Origin: Acidimicrobiia bacterium
Lineage (GTDB): Bacteria; Actinomycetota; Acidimicrobiia; Acidimicrobiales; SKKL01
Reading direction: 5' to 3'
Length of the DNA: 64,000 nt
NCBI GenBank assembly: GCA_041676705.1
Contig: JBAYRL010000004.1
Coordinates: 124,001-188,000 of the forward strand
In this document: positions 25,234 through 34,511 of the stretch, piece by piece
How positions within the stretch are numbered: the stretch's first letter is position 1
Layout of the letters: each line of letters opens with the position of its first letter
Translations under genes and position numbers: made by a program
The notes under the pieces: generated by a model
Told to the model about the DNA's origin: nothing
Seen by the model: only the letters and a program-made list of their open reading frames with translations
Database searches by the model: none

Positions 25234-26982
25234 TTAGCTGCAGTTTCCGGTATAGGAACGGTATTCAGCCGAGTTCGAGAAGTTCAGCATCACCGACCCG
25301 CGACCCTGGGCTTTGGTGTCTAACAAGTTACGCCAATAAGCAGGACCAGAACCCGATTCAGCCGCTCGACCAAACACGTTTCGATACAGCATGTCTACGT
25401 ATTGTGCGTTGGTGAGGTTGCCGTAGTTGCCGACGAACTCGGCTGAGCCAGCAAAGTAACCTGCGATGGAGCTGAGGCTCTGTCCACCGGCTTTGGCGGC
25501 CACCCAATGGTTCCACCCGTTGGTTTCCGGCAAGCGTAGGAAGAAGGCGGTGTACAAACGCTGAATGTCGCCTTGACCTGGGGCTATACAACCGGCGCTC
25601 CACAGCTCTTTTAGGCTTTCACGCACCGGAGGCGTGACCGGCGGTCCGGTGGGATTTGAATATGCTGACACGGTAAACCAGTCGGAAAAGAGATTGAAGT
25701 CGCGGCGGAATTCATTACCGGTGCGATTCACGACCCCGTTGGCAAAGGTCAGCCGCACATTCAGTACTCGGCCACCGTCTTCGCCAAGACCGTTTCGCTG
25801 CGTGATTTCCACGCTTTGAAGCTCACCACGGCCATATTTTGCTTCGAGAGCGGCTTTGGTGACTTTGGTCGTCCAGGTATGGCGAGGGCTGACCACATCA
25901 CCCAAGTCGGGCACCGGCGGGAAACCAGCTGACGAGGAAAATACTGTATGTCCACCCGTTGATGAGGAATACATGGCGTAAACCGGCGACGAGCCGCGCA
26001 CTAAAATTTCACCCGCCGTTTCGGCAATAGCCCGGTCGGTGTTGGCGTATTCCATGGAAGAATCACTGCCGTTTTGGCGGAAGTAACGGCCCGAGTACAC
26101 CTGGCAAGCGTCGGTATCGCAGGTGCGAGCATAGGCGTAACGATTTTCAGCGACCGCATAGGTTCTGGCCGCCACCGCTTGTGATTTCAAGGCGTTGATA
26201 CCACCAGCGACGTTACCCCAGCTAGCAGGCGATTCTCGGGGCACGACACCGCGCAAGTAGCTCTCGAGGGGTAACGCATTTACGGTGCGTTGAATCCCTT
26301 GGGGGTCGGCAACGGCACGTATTTCACCCCGATACCAGCGCATGGTTGAGGTTCCTGAACACACCGCCAAGGACTGTGCGTTGGTGCCGTTTGGAATTGA
26401 CGGGTTGACCTTAATTGTCGAGGTCTTAATTTCCACGCCGTCGCGTTGAGTCCAAGGTCCGGCACAGGTTGGAGCATCCCAAACCGCAAAGGTATCGGGG
26501 GCGATGCGACGGAACCGAATAGCTTGGCCTGCCCCAGCATCAATCGGGTCCCCGGCCAAAGTGGTGATCACCATTTGGCCCTCTTGCAGGTAAAGCGAGG
26601 TGTACGAATTGTCGTGCGCCACTAGTCGCACGGTCATTTCGGAATTGGCACGGTTGCCGATGGTGGTACCGCCGTAGAAATGGCCCAAAATTTGGCGGTA
26701 ATCCCAGCTGTAGCGGGTGGCGTAGCCGTAGGCACCGTATTGGCCCATACCAATGCCGTGACCCCAACCGCGGCCTTTCACATCTAGTTCGGTTGTAGCA
26801 CCAGACATGGGCACAATTTCGTTGGTAGCAATAGCAGTAGCTGGTGTTTCATCAGCAGTTGGGGTGTTTGTTTGTGCCTCTGCAGCCACAGCTGGTAACA
26901 CCAACGCCGCTATCATCGCCAAGGCGATCAGCGCTATCAGAATAATTCGGCCCAAGGAAGCCAACTTGGGTTTGGCTGTCAT
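25234..26982 (-). CDS. SpoIID/LytB-domain exported protein with C-terminal DUF4214
   Basis: SpoIID-domain proteins are lytic transglycosylases or amidase enhancers that act on peptidoglycan. An N-terminal hydrophobic segment (about 11-33) ending in AVAAEAQ is a signal peptide. The domain shows KGRGWGHGIGMGQYGAYGYA, NALPLESYLRGVVPRESPASWG, LKSQAVAARTYA, CDTDACQVYSG and YSSSTGGHT, the conserved signature run including the catalytic glutamate candidate in LESYLRGVVPRE. After a Pro-rich linker the last 120 residues are a DUF4214 domain (LYTAFFLRLPETNGWNHWV and YVDMLYRNVFGRA). The start codon overlaps the stop of the amidase upstream (ATGA), so the two are translationally coupled. B. subtilis LytB-LytC is a known parallel of such pairing. 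Confidence 0.92.
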   Translation of the reverse strand: MTAKPKLASLGRIILIALIALAMIAALVLPAVAAEAQTNTPTADETPATAIATNEIVPMSGATTELDVKGRGWGHGIGMGQYGAYGYATRYSWDYRQILGHFYGGTTIGNRANSEMTVRLVAHDNSYTSLYLQEGQMVITTLAGDPIDAGAGQAIRFRRIAPDTFAVWDAPTCAGPWTQRDGVEIKTSTIKVNPSIPNGTNAQSLAVCSGTSTMRWYRGEIRAVADPQGIQRTVNALPLESYLRGVVPRESPASWGNVAGGINALKSQAVAARTYAVAENRYAYARTCDTDACQVYSGRYFRQNGSDSSMEYANTDRAIAETAGEILVRGSSPVYAMYSSSTGGHTVFSSSAGFPPVPDLGDVVSPRHTWTTKVTKAALEAKYGRGELQSVEITQRNGLGEDGGRVLNVRLTFANGVVNRTGNEFRRDFNLFSDWFTVSAYSNPTGPPVTPPVRESLKELWSAGCIAPGQGDIQRLYTAFFLRLPETNGWNHWVAAKAGGQSLSSIAGYFAGSAEFVGNYGNLTNAQYVDMLYRNVFGRAAESGSGPAYWRNLLDTKAQGRGSVMLNFSNSAEYRSYTGNCS

Positions 26983-29006
26983 GCCACCGCTCCTCTGTCT
27001 GTAGGACTTACGGCAAAGGTTCTTGCGATACCAAGGCCGGTAAAGGTTGATAGGTGCGTTACTTGAGGTGCACCACCGAATGAATAAATTTCTCCGTCAC
27101 GCGCCAACACCCAACCGCCGTTGCCGCTGGCGTCGGCCACCACATGGCGAAAACGATCAACGCCTGGGGTGTAGGCCGGCATGTTTACCCGGGGCGCTCC
27201 TCCAAAAGGATGCAACCCGCCGTAGGCGTCAAGTACCCAGCCCGAGGTGCCATTGGGTCGTAGCGCGATTGAACGTGCGATGCGCCAGCCAGGCCAGTAG
27301 CCACTAACCCCAGTGGCTTTAGGGGCATCGCCCCAAGCATGAGGCGCACCGAAAGCGTCTAGCACGTAGCCGCCAGTGCCACTTGAGTTTGAAACCGCGG
27401 CAATGGCAACATCCCATGGGCCGGGCCAAGTTGATGAAACTTTGGTGGCTGGCGCACCACCAAAATGGTGAAGTTCACCGCTTCGATCTAGCACATAGCC
27501 GCTGCCCGGTCGCGGCCCGGTGGTTATGCCCCGAGCTAAATCTTGTCCCGAGAAATATTTGGAAACATTGACCCGAGGCGCACCGCCAAAGGGGTGAACA
27601 CCTCCGTAAGCGTCGGCCACATAACCGGTGCCATCGGCGTTTAACATCATGCCCCGCACGATTTTCCAGCCTTTCCAATAGGGGCTAGGTGATCGCATGG
27701 CGGGGCTGGTGCCAGCGGGGTGTAATCCGCCAAAAACATCGAGGGTCATCATGGCCGGACCAGTTTTTTGTCCGACCCAGCGCGACTTGGCAGGCGCATT
27801 AAAGCCCACTGTTTCCGCTGCTTGGCGACGCAAGGTGGGTAACAGGGGTACGGCATAGGAACCAGGGCAGGAGGTTTGACCCACGTCACGATGCATGGCC
27901 ACCGTGCTTAAATTTACGGCTTGCCCTTCAGGAATTGAGGTTGAACCGCGGCTAACAACATTGATCTTGGCTTGCGGGTCGATGCCATATTCCCCACAAA
28001 GCCAAATAATAAGTTCTCGCAACGCGTTTTGTTGGGCCACGCTAACCGAGCTAGCGGCAGGTGAAGCTCCGGCGTGATATTGGCCTAAAAGGGCAATGCC
28101 GGTGCTGTTGGTGTTGAAACCAGCGGAATGCCCGCCCACCACCGGGCCAGCACCACTTCCGGTGCGGCCTTCGTAAACGTTGCCGTATTTGTCGATAAAG
28201 AAGTTGTAGGCAACATCACACCATTTTTGGGTGTTCACATGGAAGTGGTAAACGCCCTGGATGAGTTTCTTGCCCTCGGCCACAGTGTAAGAGTTGGTGG
28301 AAACGGTGTGATGCACCACGATGAAACGCAGCCGATCGGCCAACACCGGTTGAGCGGTGCAAGTAGGGTTGCCGGGTTCCCACGCTCCTCCACCCCAGGC
28401 GGAGCGGGGCTGAATATTGGGTGACCCAATAGCACCGGCGGCGGCCATTCCAAACAGCCCACCGTTGTTAGGTTCTTCGGCACGCAAGGTATCAAGTTCG
28501 AGACCAGTCAGTTGGCCCTCTTCAATTCGAACTTCAATCTCGTCGGTGCCTTCACCAACCCAAATAGGGCCGATTCCGTGCCCGCCAAAGGCCGCTCGTC
28601 CGTCGAGATCGGGGCCTTCATCGTCGTGGGTGTCAGCCATAACCCATTCGCTCCAGCCCCCAGAGGCCTTGTGTGAGCGAATCGCCAAGCGGGCTGCCGA
28701 GGCGCCTTCCCATTGGAAGGTAACCATTTGGCCGGGGATGGGCAGCGCAACCCGGGTACTCCAGCCGGGCCCTACCGTGGGCGAATTGCCACCAGCAAAA
28801 CCGACCACGGGGTCTATTAATGCCAACCGGGCTGATTCGAGACCGGGGATTTGCGAGCCTCGGGGTGCCAGAGGCAAGCCTGAGACCAACACCCAAGCTA
28901 AAGCGCTACCGCCAGAGGCAAGAAAAGCGCGGCGGCTAAGACCTGGTTTCTCATCAGAGACGGGTGGATTTTTGGCCACAGGAAACGTCCTTGGTTGCAA
29001 TTCCAT
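26979..29006 (-). CDS. Tat-exported N-acetylmuramoyl-L-alanine amidase (PGRP) with C-terminal repeat domain
   Basis: A PGRP/Amidase_2 zinc enzyme that cuts the lactoyl-peptide bond of peptidoglycan. Residues 24-50 form a twin-arginine signal (SRRAFLASG plus hydrophobic stretch). After about 150 residues of beta-rich sequence, the catalytic domain (about 195-395) has RSAWGGG, zinc ligands in VVHHTVS (H232 or H233), H372 (MHRDVG) and C380 (TSCPG), and DKYGNVYEGRTG. The last 265 residues are six or so copies of an approximately 45-residue repeat with core GYVLDAYGGLHPFGGAP, propeller-like and of unknown binding role. The ATG at 29006 gives the Tat signal a normal offset; the frame is open to 29051. 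It overlaps the SpoIID gene by 4 bp. Confidence 0.93.
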   Translation of the reverse strand: MELQPRTFPVAKNPPVSDEKPGLSRRAFLASGGSALAWVLVSGLPLAPRGSQIPGLESARLALIDPVVGFAGGNSPTVGPGWSTRVALPIPGQMVTFQWEGASAARLAIRSHKASGGWSEWVMADTHDDEGPDLDGRAAFGGHGIGPIWVGEGTDEIEVRIEEGQLTGLELDTLRAEEPNNGGLFGMAAAGAIGSPNIQPRSAWGGGAWEPGNPTCTAQPVLADRLRFIVVHHTVSTNSYTVAEGKKLIQGVYHFHVNTQKWCDVAYNFFIDKYGNVYEGRTGSGAGPVVGGHSAGFNTNSTGIALLGQYHAGASPAASSVSVAQQNALRELIIWLCGEYGIDPQAKINVVSRGSTSIPEGQAVNLSTVAMHRDVGQTSCPGSYAVPLLPTLRRQAAETVGFNAPAKSRWVGQKTGPAMMTLDVFGGLHPAGTSPAMRSPSPYWKGWKIVRGMMLNADGTGYVADAYGGVHPFGGAPRVNVSKYFSGQDLARGITTGPRPGSGYVLDRSGELHHFGGAPATKVSSTWPGPWDVAIAAVSNSSGTGGYVLDAFGAPHAWGDAPKATGVSGYWPGWRIARSIALRPNGTSGWVLDAYGGLHPFGGAPRVNMPAYTPGVDRFRHVVADASGNGGWVLARDGEIYSFGGAPQVTHLSTFTGLGIARTFAVSPTDRGAVA

Positions 29007-29012
29007 GAGTTG

Positions 29013-29032
29013 AGCCGTGCCGAAACACGGCT
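29013..29032 (-). promoter_or_regulatory. Short hairpin just upstream of the amidase start codon
   Basis: Seven-bp stem AGCCGTG/CACGGCT around a six-nt loop, ending 6 nt before the ATG at 29006. No Shine-Dalgarno is visible between it and the start, so it could hinder or gate initiation. Weak evidence; it could also be chance. Confidence 0.3.
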
Positions 29033-29194
29033 GGCACTCCCACCCGGGCAATATTATGCCCCAGGTTGTTACATATATCGACCGCGCGGCGCGCCAAATT
29101 ATGAAATTAGCGGTGTCAACCAGAATTTTTCGCGGTCTTTAGACATAGGGATGGCACTGTCTTACACCCCTTGAACTCGTGTGTTTCGATAATT

Positions 29195-30280
29195 ATGATG
29201 TTTCTCTTCATGGGAAACAAACGATTAACAGAAACGGACTGCGTACAGACAGCACTTAACAATGTTGCAGCTCTGCTTCCTTCAACGTGGCACTTAGAAA
29301 CATCGGCAAGCGCATCCGATACTAAACATCAACCACATATGACAGCTTCAATTATCGGCCCTATGGGCGACAGAGCCGATTTTGCTGTTACTTATCGACC
29401 AGTTGGAACACCGGTTAGAACGCTGCTTGCAATACTGCGGGATCGTTCAGCAGGTCGGCGGTTACCCCAGCTATTTATATCTGAATACATCGGCCCCACA
29501 TTGCGTTCGGCCCTTACAGACGCAGCAATCAGCTTTACAGATACCACGGGATGGGTATCGCTAGTCTCAGAATCGCCACTCATCCTTTTGAGTACCGAGG
29601 GAGCAATACGCGCACCGGCCTCACGCAGGTCGGAGACCGTCGAGCGCTTGAACGGAGTTGCAGCCAACCGAATTATTAACACCCTTTGCACCAGAAACAC
29701 ACCATTTGGGGTTCGTGAACTCGCGGGCTGGGCACGGGTATCTCCCGGTTCCGTCTCGAAACTGCTACCTACATTGGCAGCCGAAGGTATTATCGACCGC
29801 GGCCACCGGGGTCGGGTGGTTCGGGTAAATCGTAAAGCTTTAATTGAACGTTGGGTTCAGGACTACTCGTTCACAAAAACAAATCGTTCCGTTACTTTTT
29901 GTCTAGCCCCACGAGGCCTTGCAAGGCTCCAAGACCAAATTGCCAACTTCGACATACCGGTTACCGCCACTGGCTCAGCCGCCGCACGCCAGTTGTTACC
30001 GGGCCATGTAACGCCCGTTCTTCCCATGCGGCTGCTAGCTCTTTATGCTGAATCACCTGTAGAGACCGCGACAACGCTAAACTTAATTTTAACTGACGCT
30101 GCTACAGCGAACGTCGTGATTGCCTCCCCTCAAGACAGCAACATTTTAGACGAGGAGAATGCTCCGGTGGCGTCAATCCTGGTCGACCTTCTCACGTTAC
30201 CTGGCCGTGGTGACGCAGAGGCAGACCAGTTGATAAAGGTGCTCGCCGAACATGATCCCGCCTGGGGAACCCGACAATGA
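29195..30280 (+). CDS. Winged-helix regulator/antitoxin of an AbiE-like pair
   Basis: About 361 residues. A central winged-helix segment reads NTPFGVRELAGWARVSPGSVSKLLPTLAAEGIIDRGHRGRVVRVNR, a typical HTH with recognition helix and wing, after ISFTDTTGWVSLVSESPLILLS, which resembles the core of AbiEi-like antitoxins. The gene overlaps the next by ATGA. The second gene is a nucleotidyltransferase, so the pair matches type IV toxin-antitoxin organisation, where the HTH protein represses the operon. Start is uncertain: in-frame ATGs lie at 29195, 29198 and 29210 and none has a Shine-Dalgarno, so a leaderless mRNA is possible. Codon use is more AT-rich than neighbouring genes, consistent with transfer. 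Confidence 0.72.
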   Translation: MMFLFMGNKRLTETDCVQTALNNVAALLPSTWHLETSASASDTKHQPHMTASIIGPMGDRADFAVTYRPVGTPVRTLLAILRDRSAGRRLPQLFISEYIGPTLRSALTDAAISFTDTTGWVSLVSESPLILLSTEGAIRAPASRRSETVERLNGVAANRIINTLCTRNTPFGVRELAGWARVSPGSVSKLLPTLAAEGIIDRGHRGRVVRVNRKALIERWVQDYSFTKTNRSVTFCLAPRGLARLQDQIANFDIPVTATGSAAARQLLPGHVTPVLPMRLLALYAESPVETATTLNLILTDAATANVVIASPQDSNILDEENAPVASILVDLLTLPGRGDAEADQLIKVLAEHDPAWGTRQ

Positions 30281-31113
30281 CCGCACCCGAATATATCACT
30301 GCACGTCGCGTACTGTTAGACGCTCTATCAGCGCTTCAAGGCCACATCAACCACCTAATTCTGGTTGGTGCCCAAGCCGTATACCATCACACCGGCGAAA
30401 CTGAACTAAATGTGGCCCTCTCGACTACGGACGCTGATGTCGCCATAGATACCGAAAAGCTTCCACAAAGCCCCGAAATTTCGCAACTCCTTCGAGATGT
30501 CGGATTTCTACCGGGAGCAAACCCTGGCAGTTGGTTAAGTGCAGATGCTGTTGCTGTGGATTTGATGGTTGCACCTCATCAATCCGGAACCACCAAAATA
30601 GGAGCTCGAGCTGCACGAATACCACCTCACCACATATCAACAGCTCGAATCACTCGAGGGCTAGAACCTGCGCTTATCGATAACCAACTAGTTGTGATAC
30701 GGGCATTAGATGGTCCCGATAACAGAAGCTTTAAGATGCGGGTAGCTGGTCCAGCCGCATTGATAACCGCGAAAGTCATCAAGATAAGTGAGCGTCGAGA
30801 GCAAGCCCGGCGAAATCTAGACCGGCTAAGAGAAAAGGATTCACTTGACTTGTTTCGGTTATTACAAGCAATCGAGACACCGCAACTAGTCGCTGGATTC
30901 AACTCTCACTTAGCCGATCCGTATGCCCGCAAAATATCTACCGACGCCTTAAATATCCTATGGGAACTAGCGAGTTCGGTTGATGGCCCTATCATCCAAT
31001 ACGCAAGTGCGGCCGCAAATCACAATCATGTGGTAGCTCCCTCATTCGTCGTGCTAGTTAAACAGCTCCAATACGAACTTTCGGGACATATAACCCGTAA
31101 CCCAGATCTCTAG
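30277..31113 (+). CDS. AbiEii-like nucleotidyltransferase toxin
   Basis: 278 residues. The N-terminus has a degenerate nucleotidyltransferase motif: HLILVGAQAVYHHTG followed by STTDADVAIDTE, in which D52 and D54 are the expected metal-binding aspartates. Then comes DLMVAPHQSG with a third aspartate, and a long helical C-terminal region (KVIKISERREQARRNLDRLREKDSLDLF) similar to the AbiEii/MenT body. Homologous enzymes modify tRNA or other targets and stop growth. It shares 4 bp with the antitoxin-like gene and ends 69 bp before the convergent Wzt gene. Toxicity is inferred only. Confidence 0.72.
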   Translation: MTAPEYITARRVLLDALSALQGHINHLILVGAQAVYHHTGETELNVALSTTDADVAIDTEKLPQSPEISQLLRDVGFLPGANPGSWLSADAVAVDLMVAPHQSGTTKIGARAARIPPHHISTARITRGLEPALIDNQLVVIRALDGPDNRSFKMRVAGPAALITAKVIKISERREQARRNLDRLREKDSLDLFRLLQAIETPQLVAGFNSHLADPYARKISTDALNILWELASSVDGPIIQYASAAANHNHVVAPSFVVLVKQLQYELSGHITRNPDL

Positions 31114-31182
31114 CAGTACTTAGCAAAGTAAGCCAGCCACCAAAATCCTCCAGCGTGAGTTTCACCCCCAAGAAAGCCGAGG

Positions 31183-32373
31183 TTAGGCAGGCTTGTGCGA
31201 AGCGGTGAGATTGAAGTCGACAATGCCTTGAGTTTCGCTTTGGCTAGCGACCGAAAAGTGGTCAAGTTGGTCTCGATGGTCGTACTCCACCAACGAACCA
31301 ACCGAGTGGATTCCGATACTCACGGCGAACACCCCGTCGAGCAGCGGCACGTAACCGAAGTTGAATGAAACTTCACCACTACCGGCAAGGGTGCCCAGGT
31401 CGAGGCCCAGTATTTCCGTATTCACTCCCAGCAGTCGGTTGCCTTCACGATCGTGAATTTCCATGGCAAAGACCGGTTCCTCCACCGCTTCGGTCGTTTC
31501 ATAGCCAACCCGAATGGTTAGGGGTTCACCTGGTTTCAACCAGTCACGGCCTGGGTCTGGCTTGTCCATTTTCACATGACTAATGCGTATGTCATGGGTG
31601 AGTTCGCGGAAGTTGGCCGCCGCTAGCTCAATGCCTCGTGCCGCCAAGGTTTCGCGATACGTGCGAACAGCACTTGAGGTGTCGCCAATCGTGATCATCT
31701 GGCCTTGGTCTAGCACCGCGGCACGGTCGCAGATCTGTCGCACCAGATCGGCGGCGTGGGAAACCAACATGATGGAACGACCTTCACGCTGGAACAATTT
31801 TATGCGATCAAGACACTTGCGTTGAAAGGCTTCGTCACCCACCGAAAGCACTTCGTCAACCAACAAAATGTCGGGGTCAACGTTTACGGCCACCGCGAAA
31901 CCCAGCCGGGCGTACATACCCGATGAATAGTGCTTGACCTGGTTATCGATGAAGGGTGCTAGTTCGCTGAACTCCACAATGTCATCGAAAACATTGTCGA
32001 TTTCCCGGGTGGAGAGCCCCAATATCGAGCCGTTCAGATACACATTTTCTCGTCCGGTTAAATCGGGATGGAAACCTGCCCCCAGCTCTAGCAACGCCAC
32101 TACCCTGCCTCGGGTTCGAATTGTTCCCGAGGTTGGTCGCAAGGTTCCCGTAATGCATTTCAACAGCGTCGATTTCCCAGAACCATTGTGGCCAACAAGG
32201 CCCAGCGTTTCGCCTTCTTCCAAATGAAGTGAAATGTCGGTTAGGGCGTGGAACTCTTCATAGGGGGTGCGGCCGAGGCCAATTACACGCTCTTTTAGCG
32301 AAGTGGGTTTAGCTGCGTAGAGCTTGAAACTTTTAGAAACGTTTTCAACTTCGATTACCCGTTTACCAGCCAT
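31183..32373 (-). CDS. wzt: Polysaccharide ABC exporter, ATP-binding subunit with C-terminal substrate-binding domain
   Basis: Drives export of a lipid-linked O-antigen/teichoic-acid-like polymer with the adjacent permease. The ATPase has GLVGHNGSGKSTLLK (Walker A, 59-73), YSSGMYARLGFAVAV (signature, 149-163) and ILLVDEVLSVGD (Walker B), and the H-loop VSHAADL. The YSSGM signature and RGRVVALLELGAGFHPDLTGREN are typical of this subfamily. From about residue 255 a Wzt-type C-terminal domain continues, with VGYETTEAVEEPVFAMEIHD, that selects the finished polymer, so an end-modified glycan is likely. I chose the ATG at 32373: GAGGAG sits 9 nt upstream and it lies 1 nt past the permease stop; earlier in-frame codons overlap the permease. 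Confidence 0.94.
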   Translation of the reverse strand: MAGKRVIEVENVSKSFKLYAAKPTSLKERVIGLGRTPYEEFHALTDISLHLEEGETLGLVGHNGSGKSTLLKCITGTLRPTSGTIRTRGRVVALLELGAGFHPDLTGRENVYLNGSILGLSTREIDNVFDDIVEFSELAPFIDNQVKHYSSGMYARLGFAVAVNVDPDILLVDEVLSVGDEAFQRKCLDRIKLFQREGRSIMLVSHAADLVRQICDRAAVLDQGQMITIGDTSSAVRTYRETLAARGIELAAANFRELTHDIRISHVKMDKPDPGRDWLKPGEPLTIRVGYETTEAVEEPVFAMEIHDREGNRLLGVNTEILGLDLGTLAGSGEVSFNFGYVPLLDGVFAVSIGIHSVGSLVEYDHRDQLDHFSVASQSETQGIVDFNLTASHKPA

Positions 32374-32374
32374 T

Positions 32375-33298
32375 TCAGATCTCCTCGGCGAAGTCGTCTT
32401 CGAGGCGACCAAAGATCCACAGCGCCACAATCAACAGCACCACCGAGGCCACCGAAACAAACGTGAGGTTGCGGATGTACCAGCCCACACTGGCGTTAGG
32501 GGCCAAAATTTGCGAGCACTGTTCGACGGGCAAGTCGCCACATTCTGGTGGGTTGTAAATGATGCGTTGAAAGGTGGTGATGATCGGAATCATGGGGTTC
32601 AAAAGCAGTAAGAAGGCCTTGTTTCCCAGCCGTGCCGCCACCAATTGGTAGTTGTAAACCACCGCCGAAAGCCAGAACCAAGCCAAGGTCACCAGTTCCA
32701 AGAGGTGTTGGGTGTCACGCAGATAAACATTGATGGCTGAAAATGCAATGCCTAACGAGGTGGTGAGCAACAAGAGCGCCAAGAGCGCGAACGGTGCCGC
32801 TACCAGGGCCGACCAGTCGGGTTCGTGCCACATGATCAACAAGGCGCCCACTAGCACCGAAAGCTGCAACACAAAATGCACAAGCGCTGAACCAATGGCT
32901 GCTAGTGGCAGAATCTCGCGGGGGAACCACACTTTTTGTACCAGGGCGGCATTGCCCACGATCGACGCTGCCCCACCATTAAGCCCACCAGTAAAAAAGT
33001 TCCAGGCCAATAGCCCTGACAACAAGAAAATCCCGAAATCTGGAATGTTTACCCGCAGAATTTCTGCAAAAACCAGCGAGAAAATTACTAGATACAAAAT
33101 AGGGTTAAGCAACGACCACAAAAAGCCTAGGAATGAGTCTTTGTAACGAACCTTCAAGTCTTTGCGGGTCAGGTTTACGAGCAGTTCTCGGTACTCCCAT
33201 ACCAAGGCCGCCCGCTGGAAGGGGTTTGGACGACGAGAGATTTCGGTGAGTTCATCACTAGAGCTGCTTGCCACGCTGGTACAGGTTAGACGCGCCAA
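32375..33298 (-). CDS. wzm: Polysaccharide ABC exporter, permease subunit
   Basis: An ABC-2 type membrane protein. After a cytosolic N-terminus with EYRELLVNLTRKDLKVRYKDSFLGFLWSLLNP, a highly conserved run in this family, about six hydrophobic segments follow, including LYLVIFSLVFAEIL, FLLSGLLAWNFFTGG, VLQLSVLVGALLIMW, LLALLLLTTSLGIAF and VASVVLLIVALWIF. It is coupled to Wzt (stop and start one nt apart). The annotated first codon is TTG at 33298; a GTG at 33274 is equally possible. Export of the glycan built by surrounding transferases is the natural role. Confidence 0.92.
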   Translation of the reverse strand: MARLTCTSVASSSSDELTEISRRPNPFQRAALVWEYRELLVNLTRKDLKVRYKDSFLGFLWSLLNPILYLVIFSLVFAEILRVNIPDFGIFLLSGLLAWNFFTGGLNGGAASIVGNAALVQKVWFPREILPLAAIGSALVHFVLQLSVLVGALLIMWHEPDWSALVAAPFALLALLLLTTSLGIAFSAINVYLRDTQHLLELVTLAWFWLSAVVYNYQLVAARLGNKAFLLLLNPMIPIITTFQRIIYNPPECGDLPVEQCSQILAPNASVGWYIRNLTFVSVASVVLLIVALWIFGRLEDDFAEEI

Positions 33299-33311
33299 GT
33301 GACATTGCCAG

Positions 33312-34442
33312 ATGCGGCCCGCTGAACACTACGCTATGGCGGGTGATGCTTCGACGAACAAACCTATGGCTGGTATGGGCTTAGAAGCTTCCTCCAACAC
33401 ACCCAGGTCTAATGGGGCCAATGCTGCTGAGTCGGCTGGTGCAGCTGATGCGACCAGTAAAGCCGCTACAGCTGGTACTAGCGATGCGCATGGTGCCACC
33501 AGTTCGGCTGCGGCTACGGCAAGGGCAGCCAAGAAAGGTTGGCGCTCCCAGCTTTTTATGGCATTGCGCTGGTTGGTGGGCATTGCCACGGTGGCCATGT
33601 TGGTGAAAGTTGGGTCTGGCCAAGCCAGCGAACTGCGCCAGGTTGACCTGCATCTTCGGCCGTTGTGGCTGATTCCGGCGGCGGTCTTTACCGTAGCTGC
33701 CGGGTTGGTTCTGCCTATGGCTTGGCGAGGCCTGTTGCTGGCCTATGGCTGGGAGGTTAATGCCAGACGGGCTATTCGGGCCTGGTTCTTGTCGCAAGCC
33801 ACCCGCTATCTACCCACCGGGGCCATGGCAGTTGCGTCGCGCTTGTCACTGTCAGCTGCGGAAGGGGTTCCTCGCAGCGTGGCCGGCGCTTCGTTTGTGC
33901 TAGAGGCAGTGTTGTTACTTGGGTGGACAACACTCTTTGGTGCCATCTTCATTCCATCTTCGGTGGTTCCCGGTTTAATCCGTCTAATACTTGGCATTGG
34001 CGCAGCGATCGGCCTGGTGGGTCTGCCTTGGCTTATGGGCTTCGCCACAAAGCGGATTCCGGGGTTCAGAGCTCTAGCCGACTACCCTCTACAAGAAGGC
34101 GTACTGCTTGAAGCAACCGCCCTGTTCTGCCTAAACACCGTTCTGCGCTCTGCTCAGATGTTGGCCCTTGCAGCGGCACTAATGCCTATGCGTTGGCAAG
34201 ACATTCCGCTTCTTCTCGGTGCCAGCTTTACCGGCGTCATAGCTGGGATGATTGGCATAACGCCAGCCGGAATCGGAATTCGTGAAGGGGTAATTGCCAC
34301 TGTCTTGGCTGACCGCTTTGGTATTGGAGATGCCGCGGCACTGGCGGTATTGTTACGGGCTTGGGATTTCGCCTTTGAGCTAGTGTTTCTCGGTGGTGCC
34401 AGCTGGTTTGGGCGTAAGAAAACCAACACCGACACTAACTAA
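33312..34442 (+). CDS. UPF0104 / LPG-synthase-TM-like membrane protein
   Basis: 376 residues. The first 75 are an Ala/Ser/Thr-rich low-complexity stretch, then about eight membrane helices. The family signature near the end is ITPAGIGIREGVIATVL, with VFELVFLGGASW-type helices. UPF0104 proteins share the membrane half of lysylphosphatidylglycerol synthase and are often found in glycolipid loci, where they may translocate or regulate lipid-linked sugars. It starts only 13 bp from the divergent wzm. A second, separate homologue lies at 36205. Function unproven. Confidence 0.82.
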   Translation: MRPAEHYAMAGDASTNKPMAGMGLEASSNTPRSNGANAAESAGAADATSKAATAGTSDAHGATSSAAATARAAKKGWRSQLFMALRWLVGIATVAMLVKVGSGQASELRQVDLHLRPLWLIPAAVFTVAAGLVLPMAWRGLLLAYGWEVNARRAIRAWFLSQATRYLPTGAMAVASRLSLSAAEGVPRSVAGASFVLEAVLLLGWTTLFGAIFIPSSVVPGLIRLILGIGAAIGLVGLPWLMGFATKRIPGFRALADYPLQEGVLLEATALFCLNTVLRSAQMLALAAALMPMRWQDIPLLLGASFTGVIAGMIGITPAGIGIREGVIATVLADRFGIGDAAALAVLLRAWDFAFELVFLGGASWFGRKKTNTDTN

Positions 34443-34511
34443 ATTTTCTAGCACCCCAGCGAGGTATAAGGCCTGGTACCCAACACACTGCCTTGGTTGG
34501 CCACGCCGCGT

